Assembly (NCBI GenBank): GCA_006538405.1
Contig: BJKQ01000001.1
Span: forward strand, 1,178,001 to 1,242,000
Source of the DNA: Hansfordia pulvinata
Taxonomy: Eukaryota; Ascomycota; Sordariomycetes; Xylariales
Direction of reading: 5' to 3'
DNA: 64,000 bases
This document shows positions 45,052 through 62,097 of this stretch, piece by piece; positions within the stretch are counted from its first letter, which is position 1, and every line of letters begins with the position of its first letter. The notes under the pieces are model-generated. The model was given only the letters and a program-made list of their open reading frames with translations. It did no database searches and had not been told where the DNA came from. The position numbers and the translations under genes were made by a program.

Positions 45052-46892
45052 TCATTTCGCCGGTTGTGTGCCGTCCGTATCAGCCAGGAACGTGCGAATC
45101 TCGTCGACGCCAAAATATCTACGATGACAGTCAGTCTTAAACGAGGGGCAATCCCGATCCAGGGTGGGGTTTCGTGTGTGCTCGAGCAAATGTAACAACG
45201 CACAGGGTCAAGAACCAGCGTCCCAGCTCGTCAATGTCGGCGCCCGTGCCCGTCCTGAGAAACTGAGTGAAGTCGAATACGGATATGACCCAGAATGGCT
45301 TGTCTCTCCATGCACGAAAAAAGTCAAAGGAGCTTGGCGCCTCCCACAGGTGGCTGGATTGCGTCCACCGGTGGACAAACGCCCAGTTTCCCACGTCCTC
45401 TGCGACTTGATTAGCTTTTCCCCCTTTCATTCACTGTGTCTCTTTCTTTGCATCGCAAGAGTGTAGGCATGTGTTTTCAGACGTACTCGCGCCCTTGTAG
45501 GATCGAAGCAGATTCCAAACGGTTCGCAGGACGTGAGCAATAACCACCGTCCGCCGCAGACTCTCCGAGAAGACCCAGCGCTGGGGATTTGGGTGAGCAA
45601 AGGCGAGGTCTTCGTGGCGGGACAGAGGCGGGGACTTACTTGCCAGGACTCGGGCGGACTGCCTCTGAGGGTCTCGCCGTCCATGGCGGCAGCCGCGGCC
45701 AGGTTGTCCCTGACATTGCACAGATCCTGGGTCCATGCTTCGAGCAGGTCGAAATCGCCGTCGGCCTGCTGCGCCAGAGTAATGTTCCCGTCGAACATGC
45801 GAATGACTTGGTACAGGATGAGGGCGTGGATGCGTGCCAGCTTTTCGCGCGAGGACAGGGCCCTGACCGCTGCCGCCGATGACGCGGGCGGTGGCGATGA
45901 TGTTGACGACGGGACCGTCGTCGACCTCTTCATGTCTCCTGCGACGAGGTCCGCGACGCTGTCGAGCAGCACGCGCAGCACGATGGCGCGGTTCTGGGCC
46001 GTTCGGTTCGCGTAGAGCACGCACGCGGCGTAGGCCTGCGTGATGCAGGGGGGCATGTCGCTGCTACCATCGCCGCCGCCGCCGTACAGGGCACGATGGC
46101 AATACGGTGTGCTCTGAGTGGCGGCGAAAACAGCTGGTAGGGCCTTGATCTGCTCGACGATAAAGCCCATCTTATTCGACGGGTCCTCGAGCTGCCACGG
46201 CTGGTAATCCTCCTGTTGCGAAGTTCAAGCAGACAGACAGAGCTTGAGAGTCAGCGGCGGCGGCGAGGGAGAACGACGGAACTGAGCAGACACCAGGAAC
46301 GAGGTGTGGATAGGAGAGATGTTGGGCCACGTACACAGACAGTCCCCAGGTGCATGTAGTCCTTGCGAGTGAGCACAGCCTCTTTGCTCGCTGCTAGCGG
46401 CGTTGACACCTGCGGCGGCTGCTGTTGCTGGTAATGCAGGAAAACCTGCTCGGTGTCGGCGAGGTCTGCAGGAGCCCCGGGCAGGGCCATCATCGCACCA
46501 AAGTCGAACGTGGCACCTTCGCTGGAGCCCCAATCGTAGGGGGCGTCTGGCTGCTGCAGCTGCTGCTCAAGCGTCGAGCTGCCTGGGCCTAGCAGCGCGA
46601 GGAACTCGGGACTGTCGAGTGCCATGGCCCCGCGGCTATCGACAACGGGGCCCATGGGCGAGTCGATGCCGCCTATCGACATGTCCGAATCTCGTGCGGG
46701 CTCGGAAGTGTCAGGATGTGTAGGCTGCTGCTGGTCGAGGCGACGACGCGCTGTGCCGCCGTACGAGCAGCTCGTGCTCTGCCGAACGCACCGCCCGCAG
46801 GCTGGGAGCCGCTTGTCGCATCGTCGCTTGCCCTGGACGCACGCGTTGCACGACTTTTGCCGCGAGGAGGTCGAGGAGGACGAGGAGGGCAT
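45052..46892 (-). CDS. Zn2Cys6 fungal transcription factor
   Basis: Five exons: 46892-46335, 46212-45640, 45580-45487, 45414-45204 and 45118-45052; 500 aa from the Met at 46892. A Met at 46940 would add 16. The DNA-binding domain is C-x2-C-x6-C-x6-C-x2-C-x6-C (CNACVQGKRRCDKRLPAC, then GRCVRQSTSC) at about residues 15-42. A Gln/Pro-rich acidic region follows. The C-terminal half carries a helical regulatory domain (KMGFIVEQIKALPAVF, REKLARIHALILYQVIRMFD, NWAFVHRW, RWFLTLYFGVDEIRTFL) seen in many fungal regulators of oxidoreductase genes. All four introns (122, 59, 72 and 85 nt) join in frame. It neighbours the aldo/keto reductase and flavocytochrome genes, so it may control them; this is inference. 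Confidence 0.9.
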
Positions 46893-46940
46893 GGCGATCT
46901 GAGCGCTGGGTGTTGGCACTGGGGATGGATGAAAGCCCAT

Positions 46941-51521
<4,581 letters not shown>

Positions 51522-52737
51522 AATGCTGGCTGAGAAGATCACGGCCGCTCGCAGGCATATCCTCTTCAGAACGTTACGACTGAAATGATTCGGCAAAACA
51601 AAACGGGGAGACCAAGGATAGACTAGGCGACGAAGGCTTGCTGGACGCTAAGTAAAAAGCATTAAATGAGTAAAAATTGTAAAATCACGTCTACGAGCGA
51701 TGAACTACGGTGCATGCCAGAGCGAGTGAGAGGCAACCAATGTTGTATGCCCTTGCACACAGTTACGTTTAATCTACGGGCACCGGGAGCCAGCCTCGGT
51801 TCCTGCACCCAGACCTAGCGATAGCGGGCTCTTGAGTCGAGTTGTGAAATAGCGCGTCGCAGTCGTTCGGTCAGATCGTGGGCCGCGAGGAAAGCTCTGT
51901 CGGATAAGTCCGTCCTGATCATAAGGTGCCTATTGACTTGATGATGTTAGAATAGTTCATCTTTACGCCTTCATAGTGGTGGAAAGTAAAGGAATGCTCC
52001 TTGATCAGAAGTCCGTTTAATACATGTCAGGCCGAAGCCCGATGATATAAGAGGTACCAGAAAAAATAATAATGAAGGTTGGTCTCATCATGGAAATAGG
52101 AGATGGGGTCGCAAGCTGCGAGCATTTGGACTTACCAGAGAGAGGCGACCGACGGAATGTAAGCTTTAAAAGTCTGAATGGACGCGTTTCTCCGTCATTA
52201 TCGCGATGTCTGCGATTGGAGATGTGAAGGCGAGATGCCAGGCCAGTGATGTTTGGGTGAGAAAGAAAGCAGGCGGACTGCTGGCGTCGCAAAGAAAAGT
52301 CAAGGCGGATCAGTAGCGCCACTCACTAGAGTGGACCGTAGGCGCGAGAAGCGGGTGGCCCCGCCGACGGGATCCGACAGTTGGGAGACGCCAGCTGGGT
52401 GTGCCACCTAAATCTGCCAGACAGGTGCCGAAGCGCAGCTGCGCAGGTCAGACACTGGAGAGGTACGTACCGAAAGGGAAGTCCTGGAAGATCTTCGGCA
52501 AAAGACTCCAGCCCCACATCTGAGCTTGAACCAATGAGAGAAATGGCCAGCTGAAGTGACCCCTCGGGCACACAATTTGGAGCAAAAATCGGGCGCAGGC
52601 AAAATGTGCCCGGGCAAAAGTCATCACGACTGCATCACGTACCGGCAATCCCTCAACCTCATCACGACTCGACTCACGCCTCTCAGCCGCCGCCTCGACA
52701 ACTAACCCCCTCACCACCGCCAACCACAGCCAGCAAA
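51522..52737. promoter_or_regulatory. Intergenic, 1.2 kb; promoter of the uS15 gene
   Basis: 3' flank of enolase, with A-rich sequence (AAAAAGCATTAAATGAG near 51654) suited to polyadenylation, followed by the promoter of the ribosomal protein gene. No gene seen. Confidence 0.4.
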
Positions 52738-53684
52738 ATGGGTCGTCTTCACTCCAACGGAAAGGGTATCTCGGCTTCGGCCATCCCCTACTCGCGCACT
52801 GCGCCTGCGTGGCTCAAGACCACCCCTGCCCAGGTCGAGGAGCAGATCTGCAAGTCAGTCGACACGCCGCTCGGAATCGCCGCTCAGCAGACGAGATGAC
52901 TGACAATTCCCCTGCGCAGGCTCGCCAAGAAGGGTGCCACCCCCTCTCAGATCGGTGTTGTCCTCCGTGACTCCCACGGCGTTGCCCAGGTCCGCATCGT
53001 CACTGGTACGTGTCTCCCCAAGCCTCACTTGAGTCGCCTGCTTGCTTCGATCTGCTAACACTTTGCTGCTCCACAGGTAACAAGATCCTGCGCATCCTGA
53101 AGTCCAACGGTACGACTTGAACCCTCACCCCGCGAACGAGAACGAGCGAAGCTACGACGGAACACGAGATCCCGACGGCGCAACCCTCCTCTCGCAGCAC
53201 CCCCGAATACAAATATGAATAAGTCGATAGTCCGCGAGGCGTCCTCTCTTTGCCAGAGGACAGAAGCCCCGGCGTCGCGTCAATGCCACTGTTGGTCAAG
53301 GCTGACGGTGTGATCTTCAACATATAGGCCTCGCCCCCGAGCTCCCCGAGGACCTGTACATGTTGATCAAGAAGGTAAGCAACTTGTTCTCTTGGGACCA
53401 GCCCACGCGCACCCTCTCATCCCAATACCCCAGCCTGGAGCCGTCCCACAGAGGCTCTGTAATTCGCTCGTACCGAACGAGAGCATGCTAACTCGACTCC
53501 CCCGTCACAGGCCGTCTCCGTCCGCAAGCACCTCGAGAAGAACCGCAAGGACAAGGACGCCAAGTTCCGCCTGATTCTGATCGAGTCCCGTATCCACCGT
53601 CTGGCCCGCTACTACAAGACCGTCGGTGTCCTGCCCCCCACCTGGAAGTACGAGAGCGCCACTGCCAGCACCATCGTCGCCTAA
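52738..53684 (+). CDS. RPS13: 40S ribosomal protein uS15 (S13)
   Basis: Five exons: 52738-52853, 52920-53005, 53077-53109, 53328-53374 and 53511-53684; 151 aa, exactly the usual length. Small-subunit protein binding 18S rRNA. Starts [20 protein letters not shown] and ends ATASTIVA, with [20 protein letters not shown] and [23 protein letters not shown] inside. The very small third exon (33 nt) is fixed by frame and by conserved protein sequence. Introns are 66, 71, 218 and 136 nt. The 218-nt third intron is long for this window; I looked for snoRNA C/D boxes (mammalian RPS13 introns carry U14) and saw none. Confidence 0.97.
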
Positions 53685-55036
53685 GCGGGTTTCGCCCTTG
53701 GGAAATGCGCGCCACCGGCGCGTAGGCGTCGGGAGGATGTGATGCTAGTAGCGAGGGGGAAGGCCGAGCCGCGCCTCTATTTTTTTTTTGCGCCGTCGCC
53801 TGTGACAAAACCTGATGACGGTTGCGGAGGCGCGGTGAGGATCATGATTGACTGGGAGGATGACGGCGAGGAGACTTTGAAAGGGACAAGCCCACTCCCC
53901 GCCGCAGCCCGAACTAAAAAGAGATGACTTGCCGGGGTCCGGAGTTTACACGGATAGGACATGTGCTTTGCATTTTGCAAACGTGGCAGCGCGCCCCTCG
54001 ATTCTACCTTTCCGCCCTCCCCTTTTCTCGCCCACCGCCGCGGGACGTCAGGCTCACGAGACGAGAACTTTGGTCTCGTTGGCCCGGCCTGCACGGCGAG
54101 TCGGGTCCCTTTGCTGGGGCGAGGGGCGCCATGACCAATCTACCAATAAAAGAACAACAAATACTTCCAGATGACCCCCATCCATTCCGGAACGATGCAT
54201 TTGCTCTTGCGTGACTTGCACCATGTCGTTCAACGCGTGGTCTTGAATTTTGCTGTCAATGTGACATGTCCCTGCAGTTTTGGACCACAGTTTTGGGGAA
54301 AGCAACGCTTTTATTGTAGAAGGTCCTGTCTCTACCAGGCCAGTAACTGAAGCCAACGCCGCGAATGTCGCATACCAGCAGCGATCAAATCAAACTGCGT
54401 TCGAGGGTATCGTGGGAAACTGCAACGCAACTGAAAGACTCGTCCTGCTCCCGGTTCCTTTTCCCCCCTCCTGCCCCGCGACGATTCCCTCGGCTCTTCA
54501 TCCCATCATGATCTGAAAACCTAGTAAGAAACCCCGTTCCCTCAACCGGCGGTGCCCATAAGTACCCGCGACTCCCCCAGAAGGCCCGCGTGAGTGGCGC
54601 TCTCGCATCCTGTATTTGAAGCCCGCATTGGCCCCGTGAGAGAGGCTCCTCGTGACTCCGTGAGGTGTGCTGAATACTCAAAGGGTAAGCAGAAAATTTG
54701 CATGAAACTCCGCGACGAGTGGGAAAAGGTGAAATCAAGCAAGGCCCCATCCTTGACATCCCAGTCCATCCCTTTCCCCCAGCCCTTCTCTCCCGACCTG
54801 ATCGCCGAAACTCCTCATGAGCGGGTTCGACGTGGCACAGAGGATAGCTGTGTTTTCGTAGCGTACCCGGCGGGTCACCAAACCAACGGTGAGGGGGCGG
54901 GTGGAGCGAGCGGGAGAGCGAGCGTGATCGGTGGCAGTGAAGCAAATCTCATGGAAAGCGGGGGTCGAGATGGAGCGGCATAGTCTATTGCGTGAGCCTT
55001 CGCACCAGTGCCCTGCAATCTTGACTGTAAAAAAAT
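53685..55036. other. Intergenic, 1.35 kb, convergent
   Basis: Between RPS13 (+) and SDC1 (-). It contains a T9 run near 53780. Short open frames only; no gene seen. Confidence 0.4.
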
Positions 55037-56010
55037 CTAGTCTTGGGCTGGCGTTGACTTTTCTCGCAGCCTGTGCTGCTCGAGGAGGAACTCGCCGAGG
55101 ACGCGGAGAGGGTCGTTCGGTCTGGTATGTCCAGGCAAGGAATCAGCATTTTTGGCTTCGTGACTTGGGGCCGTGGCTTCCTCTATTACTTGAGTCCACT
55201 GATAGGGGACCGGGCGGAGAATGGAGCGCGAGATGGCGCACGCGAGGCAAAGCGCCAAGAAGAACAAGATCAAGATCAAGAACAAGAAGGGAAGGGAAGA
55301 GAACGCACCTCTCGCGAGCAAGCTTCTTCATGCCATCCTGCAGCGGGCGGACCACGCTGTTGTTGAGGTACTGCCGGACCGGGGAGCCGTGGTTTGGGGC
55401 CTCGGCGGGCATGGCGCCGGAGGAGGAGGACGTATCGGGCGGGTGCTGGGAGGCGGCGCGCGAGTTGGACGCCGTGTTGGCCGAGGTCGCGCCGCCCGCG
55501 GTGTTGCGCACGGGCGTGCCGTTGCGCGCGGCCGGCGTCGCCGTGGCCGGAGCTGTCGCGGGGGCGGCTGCTCCGGGGGTTGTCGTCGCTGCGGGGGACT
55601 GTGTGTGCGTGCGCGTGGCCGGGCTTTGATTAGCTTTCGGTTCGTGCTGCCAAGGCGGCGGGAGGGAGGGGTTGGAGGGCTCGGGTTCGAGAGCTACATT
55701 GGCAATGGGGGTTGGAAGGTGGCAGGGGGCCGCGTCGGGTGAGGGCAAGGTGGGAAAGGCGAGTGGGAGCGGAACACACCTCAGCGGCCTCGGGAGCGGC
55801 GGCGGCGGCGTCGGGCATGGAGACGTCCTCGGACGCGGACGCGGCCTCGGTGTTCGGGGGGAAATTGGTCATGGAGACGTCCTCAGACGCGGAGGCGGTC
55901 TCGGTGGTCGAGGCGATGGCGGGGCCATTGTCCTGGTGGGCGTCGTCGCCGTTGGCCGTGCCGGCCTCGCTCTGGAGCTTGCTGGCGGTCTCGGATTCGC
56001 CGTCCGCCAT
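55037..56010 (-). CDS. SDC1: COMPASS complex subunit Sdc1 (DPY-30 domain)
   Basis: Three exons: 56010-55780, 55598-55309 and 55121-55037; 201 aa. Subunit of the Set1/COMPASS H3K4 methyltransferase; the C-terminal DPY-30 helix pair dimerises and binds the Bre2/Ash2-type subunit. The N-terminal 140 residues are Ala/Thr/Ser/Glu-rich and disordered, with SASEDVSM occurring twice. The DPY-30 motif is SPVRQYLNNSVVRPLQDGMK, KLARERPNDPLRVLGEFLLEQ, spanning intron 2 (55122-55307, donor GTGCGT, acceptor CCAG). Intron 1 (55599-55779) has donor GTGTGT and acceptor ACACAG. The frame closes exactly. An AAGATC/AAGAAC repeat lies inside intron 2. Confidence 0.88.
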
Positions 56011-56726
56011 GGTCGCGTGTCGGCTTTGGGGTGAGCGTATATGTGTGTTCTGTGGCGGTCGAGGGCGAGAGATAATCTTGGCTAGTCGTCCAGAACCGAG
56101 CTTGGGTGTGTGTGTGAAGTTTGTAGAGAGGGGGCGAGGCGGGAGGGTGAAGGAGTGGAAGTTGGGTGAGAGAGGTGTGCGACACCGGGGCCAGCACAAA
56201 GTAGCAACCGAAGCTCCCCACCTTCCAGTGAGATAAGAGAGGTAGCGTGTGTGCTTGTCTGCGAGTTTCACGCTGTCGACCGTGAAAAGCTCAGCTCGGG
56301 CAGAGTCAATTGGAGAGAATCGGGGGCGCTCTCTACTCGCTGGATACAAGGGACCAGATAATGGTTTCTGAGTTGCTGAGCAGTCAATTGAGAAGCGCAG
56401 AATGGGTCGATGTGGTGTCACGGTGTGAAGACTCGAGCTTCATACGCAATGCATGTGACAAGACGAGCGTATTAATCCTCGTACTCGTAAGGGAGTCGAA
56501 CGCTGGGTCACAGGGTGCGGGCGAGAATCCCCTCACAGCGTCCAGCCGCGTGCCGTAGTCGCGTAGCCGTGGGTGGACGCACACATTTGCCTGCGCTGTC
56601 GACTCCGAATACCGCCTTTCCGTTTCTGAAGCATGCTTGGTCAGATTCAATGCGAATACTTGGAGATGATATCGTTTCCTATCTCAGGACGCTGTCTGCT
56701 ATATTTTCGCCGCATCAGGGGTCCCT
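56011..56726. other. Intergenic, 0.7 kb
   Basis: Promoter of SDC1 and 3' flank of the galactokinase gene, both on the minus strand. No gene or tRNA; a GAGTCGAACGC word near 56487 does not form a T-arm. Confidence 0.4.
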
Positions 56727-58360
56727 TCAGATCTTCCCACCTGCCAGGTCGAACACCGCGCTGCCGTTCATCGGTCGGCTAACAACAATGGCCGCCTCGA
56801 GATCCTTCTCGCCGAGCTGGCGCTTCGAGTAGTACCGGTCCATCATAGCCTTGCGGATCTGCTCAATCTTGTCTGCCGGGACCAGGTGCACGCTGCAGCC
56901 GCCCCATCCGGCGCCCGTCAGCCGGCTGCCATAGCTGCCATTCTCCCGCGCAATCGTGCACAGCTCGTCGATCTCCGCGCAGCTGCACTCGTACACCTCG
57001 CGGCACGACACCTGCGTCTCGTTCATCAGCGCACCCAGCTTGGCGTTGAATGCGCTCGAGTCTGCGCCCGCCGCTGGGTGCTGCGCCGGGTCCTCGAGCA
57101 GCGACAGGAACTGCAACACCCGCAGCGCCTCGGTAAACACGTGCAGCGACCGCTGCCGCAGCTTGAACCGGTCGCCCCGCACCGGGAAGCTCGACATGAA
57201 CCGCGCCTTGACATCGTCCACCGTCGTGCTCAGGCCCGCCGCGATCTCGTCGACCGTGTAACCCTCCTCCTGCGGCAGCGTCGACTTGGTCAGCTCAATC
57301 AGCTCCTGCAGTTGCTCGGGCATCGCCTTGCTGCTGCCCTGAAAGTAGTTGTCGTGGAAGCCGCGAATCGATACCCCGAGAGGGCCCGCGTCCTTGGGCA
57401 GCTCCGTTCCGGCGGGGCATAGCTTCGCGTTGAGGTAGGCAGCGGCAATGCTGCACTCGACAACGCGCAGGTTGTAGTGGATGGGCCCCGTGACCTGCTT
57501 GTTGGACGCGACAAAGGACTGTGCGACCATGAAGCAGAGCTCAGGGTTCGTCTTGGGGAAAAAGACGGGGCGCGCCGACAGCGACGGCACGAAGGAGACG
57601 AGCAGGGCAGAGCCACGCTCCGAGAAAACCGACGCCGACTGGTCCATGCTGCCGCGCCAGGTTAGCGTTGGTCACTCATGCCAGGCCCTTGCGACGCAAG
57701 GCACGACAGAAAAACTTACCCTCCGGAGTTGACGCCGACGGCGCGCTCACTGACAATGGCAACCTCGGTCAGGTCCTTCTTGTCGACGGCAGTCTCGCCG
57801 TTGGCGACCATGACGGCGAGGGCGCTGGCGCTGACAAAGGCGGCGCTGGAGCTGAGGCCGCCGCCGACGGGGACGGTGCCGTCCATGACGACCTGCATGC
57901 TCTTGGGGACAAAGTCGGCGCCGTTCTTCTTGCGCAGGAGCTGAAGGGCGCCGCGCAGGCCCGACTTGAAGTAGTTGGTCCACTCATGCTGGGTGGCGTC
58001 AATGTCGACGTTGGCAAAGTCGACGTCGAGGTCGCGCGTGGGGAAGTTCTGCTGGTCGAGGTTGGCGAGGCGCAGCTTGCAGGTGCCGGGCTTGTCGGGG
58101 TTGGGGGCGACGCCGTCGGTGGAGACGGCGAGGATGACGTCGGGGGTCATGCCCATGGGCAGGACATCGTAGAGGGAGTAGTCGATGTGCTCGCCGATGA
58201 TGTTGACGCGGCCGGGGGAGCGGGCGACAAAGGAAGCGGGGGAGCCGTAGGTGGACTGGAAGGTGTCGAGGAGGCTACGCCAGCGGGCCGTCTGGTCGTT
58301 GAGGGCCTGGGAGGTGTAGATGTCGCCCAAGGCCGTCACGGTAGGGACGGGGCCAGACAT
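56727..58360 (-). CDS. GAL1: Galactokinase
   Basis: Two exons, 58360-57720 and 57648-56727; 520 aa. Phosphorylates galactose, first step of the Leloir pathway (UGP1 in this window acts on the same sugar-nucleotide pool). GHMP-kinase motifs: RSPGRVNIIGEHIDYSLYDV (galactokinase signature) near residues 47-66, phosphate-binding PVGGGLSSSAAFV, and C-terminal GSRLTGAGWGGCSVHLVPA. The junction restores VNSGGMDQSASV, with donor GTAAGT (57719) and acceptor GGCAG. Length matches fungal GAL1. A GTC/GTG trinucleotide run lies immediately upstream of the ATG. Confidence 0.95.
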
Positions 58361-60983
58361 TGTAGTGGTGGTGGTCGTCGTTGTCGTCGTCGTCGTCGTT
58401 CAGCAGGTTGCTAGCTAGTGGTGGTGATGGTGACAGGGAAGGGGGAAGAGTGGAAGGGGGGGTTACTTGGTGGTGACGAGGAGGGGATGCTGTGGCTTTG
58501 GTCTGGGGTTTGGAGGGGCGCGGATACAATCCAATACGAGTAGGGCCGATGTTGGCTGGAGGCACAGAGAGGCCGTCGGTTGTTCGTGGGACGCCTGGAA
58601 ATGTCTCAGGCTGGCTCGACGTCCATTGACACGCCCAGCCAGTCGTGCCTGCCTCGAGCAATCGCGCGTCCTCTGTCTCCAAGCAGGAACAGACAGCGGG
58701 ACAGCAGGCAGGTGCTCCCGAGGTCGTGGGTACGTGTGCCGCGCTTGCCCAACGCCGATCCACGTGAACGGGGCCGAGAATGGGAATAATGTAAGTGGTT
58801 TCATTAACGACTCTATCTACCAGGTATCTACGGTACCTATTGATGTGTACCAGCTTCAACAGGCCCGTGTACGGAGTATATCATGAAGCCCATTGGTTTT
58901 AAGGCTGTCGTGGTTCGAAGGGATTTCTCCGTCTATCACTGCGTGCGTCCCTTTTGGGTTCGAAAGGCTCCCCCTTCAATCGTTGCCTCGCTCCCCTCGT
59001 CGTGTCTCATTCAGTGCCTCGCACCTCTCGCTTCCAATTGCCCCGCCTGACGTCAAAGCTTCCGTGGTCCCCGCCGGCGATCAGCCAAAGACTGCCGGCC
59101 GTGCCCCGCGCTTCCTCCACGAGTACCTAGGGCGCGTTCTTCTCCTACAAATACCTACCTCTGGCTACCTCTCCTACAGCTCTAAAATATCACAGCTCAA
59201 TAGAAAATGAATGCGTAGTAAATGTGAGCAACCTTGCATCGTTTTTCCGCCCACACGGCGAGCGAGTGCCTTGGTAGGCAGTCGTGAAAGGGGGGATTCA
59301 TGATGGACCTGCCCGGCTCAGCTAAGTTAGGCTCGGTGGCTTCCCCACGCCAACCCGCCCGCCCCCAGCAAGGGCCGAGTATTTGGCCGGAGAGAGGGGA
59401 AGGCCGCTCTATCCCCAGGTGCCTGCATGTGTGCCTGTATGTCGGTAGGTAGGTAGTTGACCTGAGGTCCATGCGCACGAGTGCTACACATGCAAGTCAG
59501 TACTATGGTAGATACTTTTAAGGTACCGTACAATCTCTGATGAGTTCCTAAAGTTGGCAAACAACTCTAGCACTGCAGCTCGCTCGCGCATATCAGACCT
59601 TGTCACTTCCAGCATCTGCTATAATTAGTAGCAAGCTCAAGTCATGTTCAAGTAATCGAGCCCTTACTACTCGACGGTGAAGATTTCGATCATGTTGAGG
59701 TACGCCCATACCTAAGCTACTTCCTAACCTACCTTACGCTGTCAGAGTTTCCATCTCATGTAGACGTGCGCGGGTACGACAGCTCCCAGGCATTCAGTGC
59801 CACCCTGCTTGTATCGCGCAGATGCCCGTACCAGCGTTACTCATATGGATTTAAGTTTCCTTGGGAAGTACCTACCTACCTTATCTCTCGGAGCGGGCCG
59901 ACCTGAGCGAGAGTGATGGGGAGCAGGGGCTGGCGGTGTGAGTGGTGGCCAGCGGACAGCACCAGACGCATATGGAAGCGACGGCCTCATTAAAATAAAC
60001 GGCGGGCAGGAAGCTCGGAGGCTATCTCCTGATACAGATGTGTAGGTACGGTGTACCTGCTACCAGACCGCCGGCAGGAACGACCTGCTACAAGAGCATA
60101 CAGCGAAACGGCACCTCTCTCCTCAGACTTCGTTCAGGATGCAGTCCACACGAGCTATAGAGTGGAAGTCCATCCTCGAAGATCGCGTCGACAACTGACC
60201 TGCATGAGGTTAGGTAAGTAACTTCTGTGCGGACCACCTGTCTACATGTAGCATGACATTCTTTCATCCAGGCACGCTTGCCCAATGTTGCCTTTCTCCA
60301 TCCCATCCCCAAATCATCATTGAACAGCCGTCGCGTCGCGTCTGCCAGACGTACGCAGCCATCTCACGAAATCTGGTAGAGCGTCCTACTCACAGCAGGG
60401 AGGAGGACATCCCCCTTGCTCCAACAGCTGGCAGATCGAGAGCGGCATACATCCCACTCCCAGGGGCTGCCCACCTTGTGTACCACGTGATCCCGTGGTT
60501 CGTGGCGGGAGAAGGGGGTCAAGATGAGAAAGCTACCTCGCTTGCAACTACATTCGTAGTAATCTAGCCATCTCGAATACCCGTTCTGGGCAAGGTCAAG
60601 ACGGATACTGGCTTCAGGTTTCCAAAGGGCTGTACGCCATAGGACCATACGGGCCTCTGTCTACATCATTGGGGGCTTCAGTTTGTTTCCGCCTGCTGCA
60701 AGAGTCGCGCGGTGCCTTGCGTGCCGGCAGACATGGAGTCTATTCTCATGCACACGACACTCTCACATGGATCCAGACTGCCGTGGCAAAGTCTCACGCA
60801 TGCACGTCGCCCATGGCTTCTCCCCTTCTCACTGTGCTTCCGAAAGACGAGTAGAAAAGGGCGGACCCTCTGTTGCTATTGCCCTGTTCGGGACGTCTTC
60901 CTCAGGTAACCGCAATCTCGATTATCCCCTATTCCACAAACCCTCACCAACAGCCCGCCTCCTGAAATATCTTCAAGGTCACA
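58361..60983. promoter_or_regulatory. 2.6-kb intergenic, galactokinase promoter side
   Basis: Divergent region between GAL1 (-) and the small charged protein (+). A GTY trinucleotide run at 58365-58400 sits in the GAL1 leader. TACCTACC/GGTAGGTAGG-type words are frequent at about 59145-59170, 59447-59460, 59700-59740, 59866-59882 and 60045-60065. No gene seen. Confidence 0.4.
58365..58400. repeat. GTC/GTG/GTT trinucleotide repeat
   Basis: Imperfect run of GTY triplets directly upstream of the galactokinase ATG, so probably within its 5' UTR. Confidence 0.75.
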
Positions 60984-61525
60984 ATGCCCGGCTCAAAGCT
61001 TCGCCTTGTGCGTCACCTCAGCAAGCTGGCTGCCAAGAAGAAGAAGAATGCCAGCAGCACCAACGGCAGCGCTACCGCACCTTCCAGCGACGTGCCAGAG
61101 AGCCTCCCCGGAGAGTCAACGGAAGAGAACGACAACAACTACGACGGCGACGACGAGGGCGACGAAGAACACGAGAAGCCCGAGGATGGCCGTAGGAACG
61201 CCTTTGAAATAGTCCGGACCGTCGAGCTCCAGGAGAAGACGGCCGCCGCCTGCCGCCAGCGCGCCCAACACGCCAAGATCGCCCGCGTCGTGCGCAAGGC
61301 CCTGGGCAAGTCGCCCAAAGAGAACCCCCGAAGCCCCCGATGCCCCCCGCCCGCCCGCTCCGGGACTTTGGCCACGTCCAGCTCCCCTCGACCCTGCAGA
61401 CCTTCAGGGCCAACCCCGAGCTGCACCGCCAGCAGTGCGCGAGACTTGGCGGGGAGATTGTGCTCTTCTCTTACCTTGACGCGAACATTGTCTCCCACGA
61501 CTTTGCCTACCAAACCCTTTTGTAG
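60984..61525 (+). CDS. Small charged orphan protein, frame broken in a C run
   Basis: No family recognised. From 60984 the frame gives a basic start (MPGSKLRLVRHLSKLAAKKK), an acidic middle (NYDGDDEGDEEHEKPEDG) and a helical basic segment (QRAQHAKIARVVRKALGK). After the CCCCC run near 61325 this frame becomes low-complexity Ser/Arg/Pro. Another frame reads KPPMPPARPLRDFGHVQLPS, then ELHRQQCARLGGEIVLFSYL, to a TAG at 61523. One extra C would join the halves into about 180 residues, so a one-base deletion or sequencing error is likely. The two-frame structure argues that it is a real gene, but without homologues this is moderate. Confidence 0.5.
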
Positions 61526-62097
61526 TGGCGAGGGTTGGCACAGACGAAAAAGATGAAACAATGACACTTTACCTACCTATCTACGTCAAGTAAAGACTCA
61601 CTCCTTCTCTCGTTGGCCTTGCCTGCCCCTACCTCAACGATCCCCCCACCGTCCTGCACCCTCATTTCCGTCACAGCCTCGATGCAGCTTCATTCGGATT
61701 GGCAAGAAAGTTACCTTATCTCTCCGTTACTGGTGAAAAGCGGGTAACCTTGACGGTGGCTTACTTCTGGTTGACACTTGATGACTTGTTTTCCTGTCTT
61801 GGTTTTCCGCGGGGCATCTGTTTTCGTAAGATACGAAGTATCGAAAGGCGACAGGAAGAAGGGAAAAAGAAGGGGAACTGAAACCCCGTCCAAGATATAT
61901 ACCCCAATTACCCCAGAGATTAAAGGGGCCCAGAGCTGTCCCATTTAATTACTTCTATCTCACCGAACGCAGAAAATATACTCTCCAGGATTCCATACAT
62001 CCCTTAAATGTTCATCTATTTCGCGAGGAGTTCTCCCGCAAACTACCTCTGCTGTGATCCACGCTGCAATACCTGTAGCTGCACTCTACATGCTTAC
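61526..62097. other. Intergenic, convergent, 0.6 kb
   Basis: Between the orphan gene (+) and the HET-type gene (-). AT-richer than its surroundings; presumably both 3' UTRs. No gene seen. Confidence 0.4.

Noticed and set aside
53110..53327. Intron-encoded snoRNA in the third RPS13 intron
   Set aside because: No RTGATGA/CTGA box pair at suitable spacing was seen; the intron is merely long.
56470..56530. Possible tRNA on the minus strand (GTTCGACTCCC word)
   Set aside because: The flanking bases do not pair as a T-arm, and no A box or acceptor stem could be placed.
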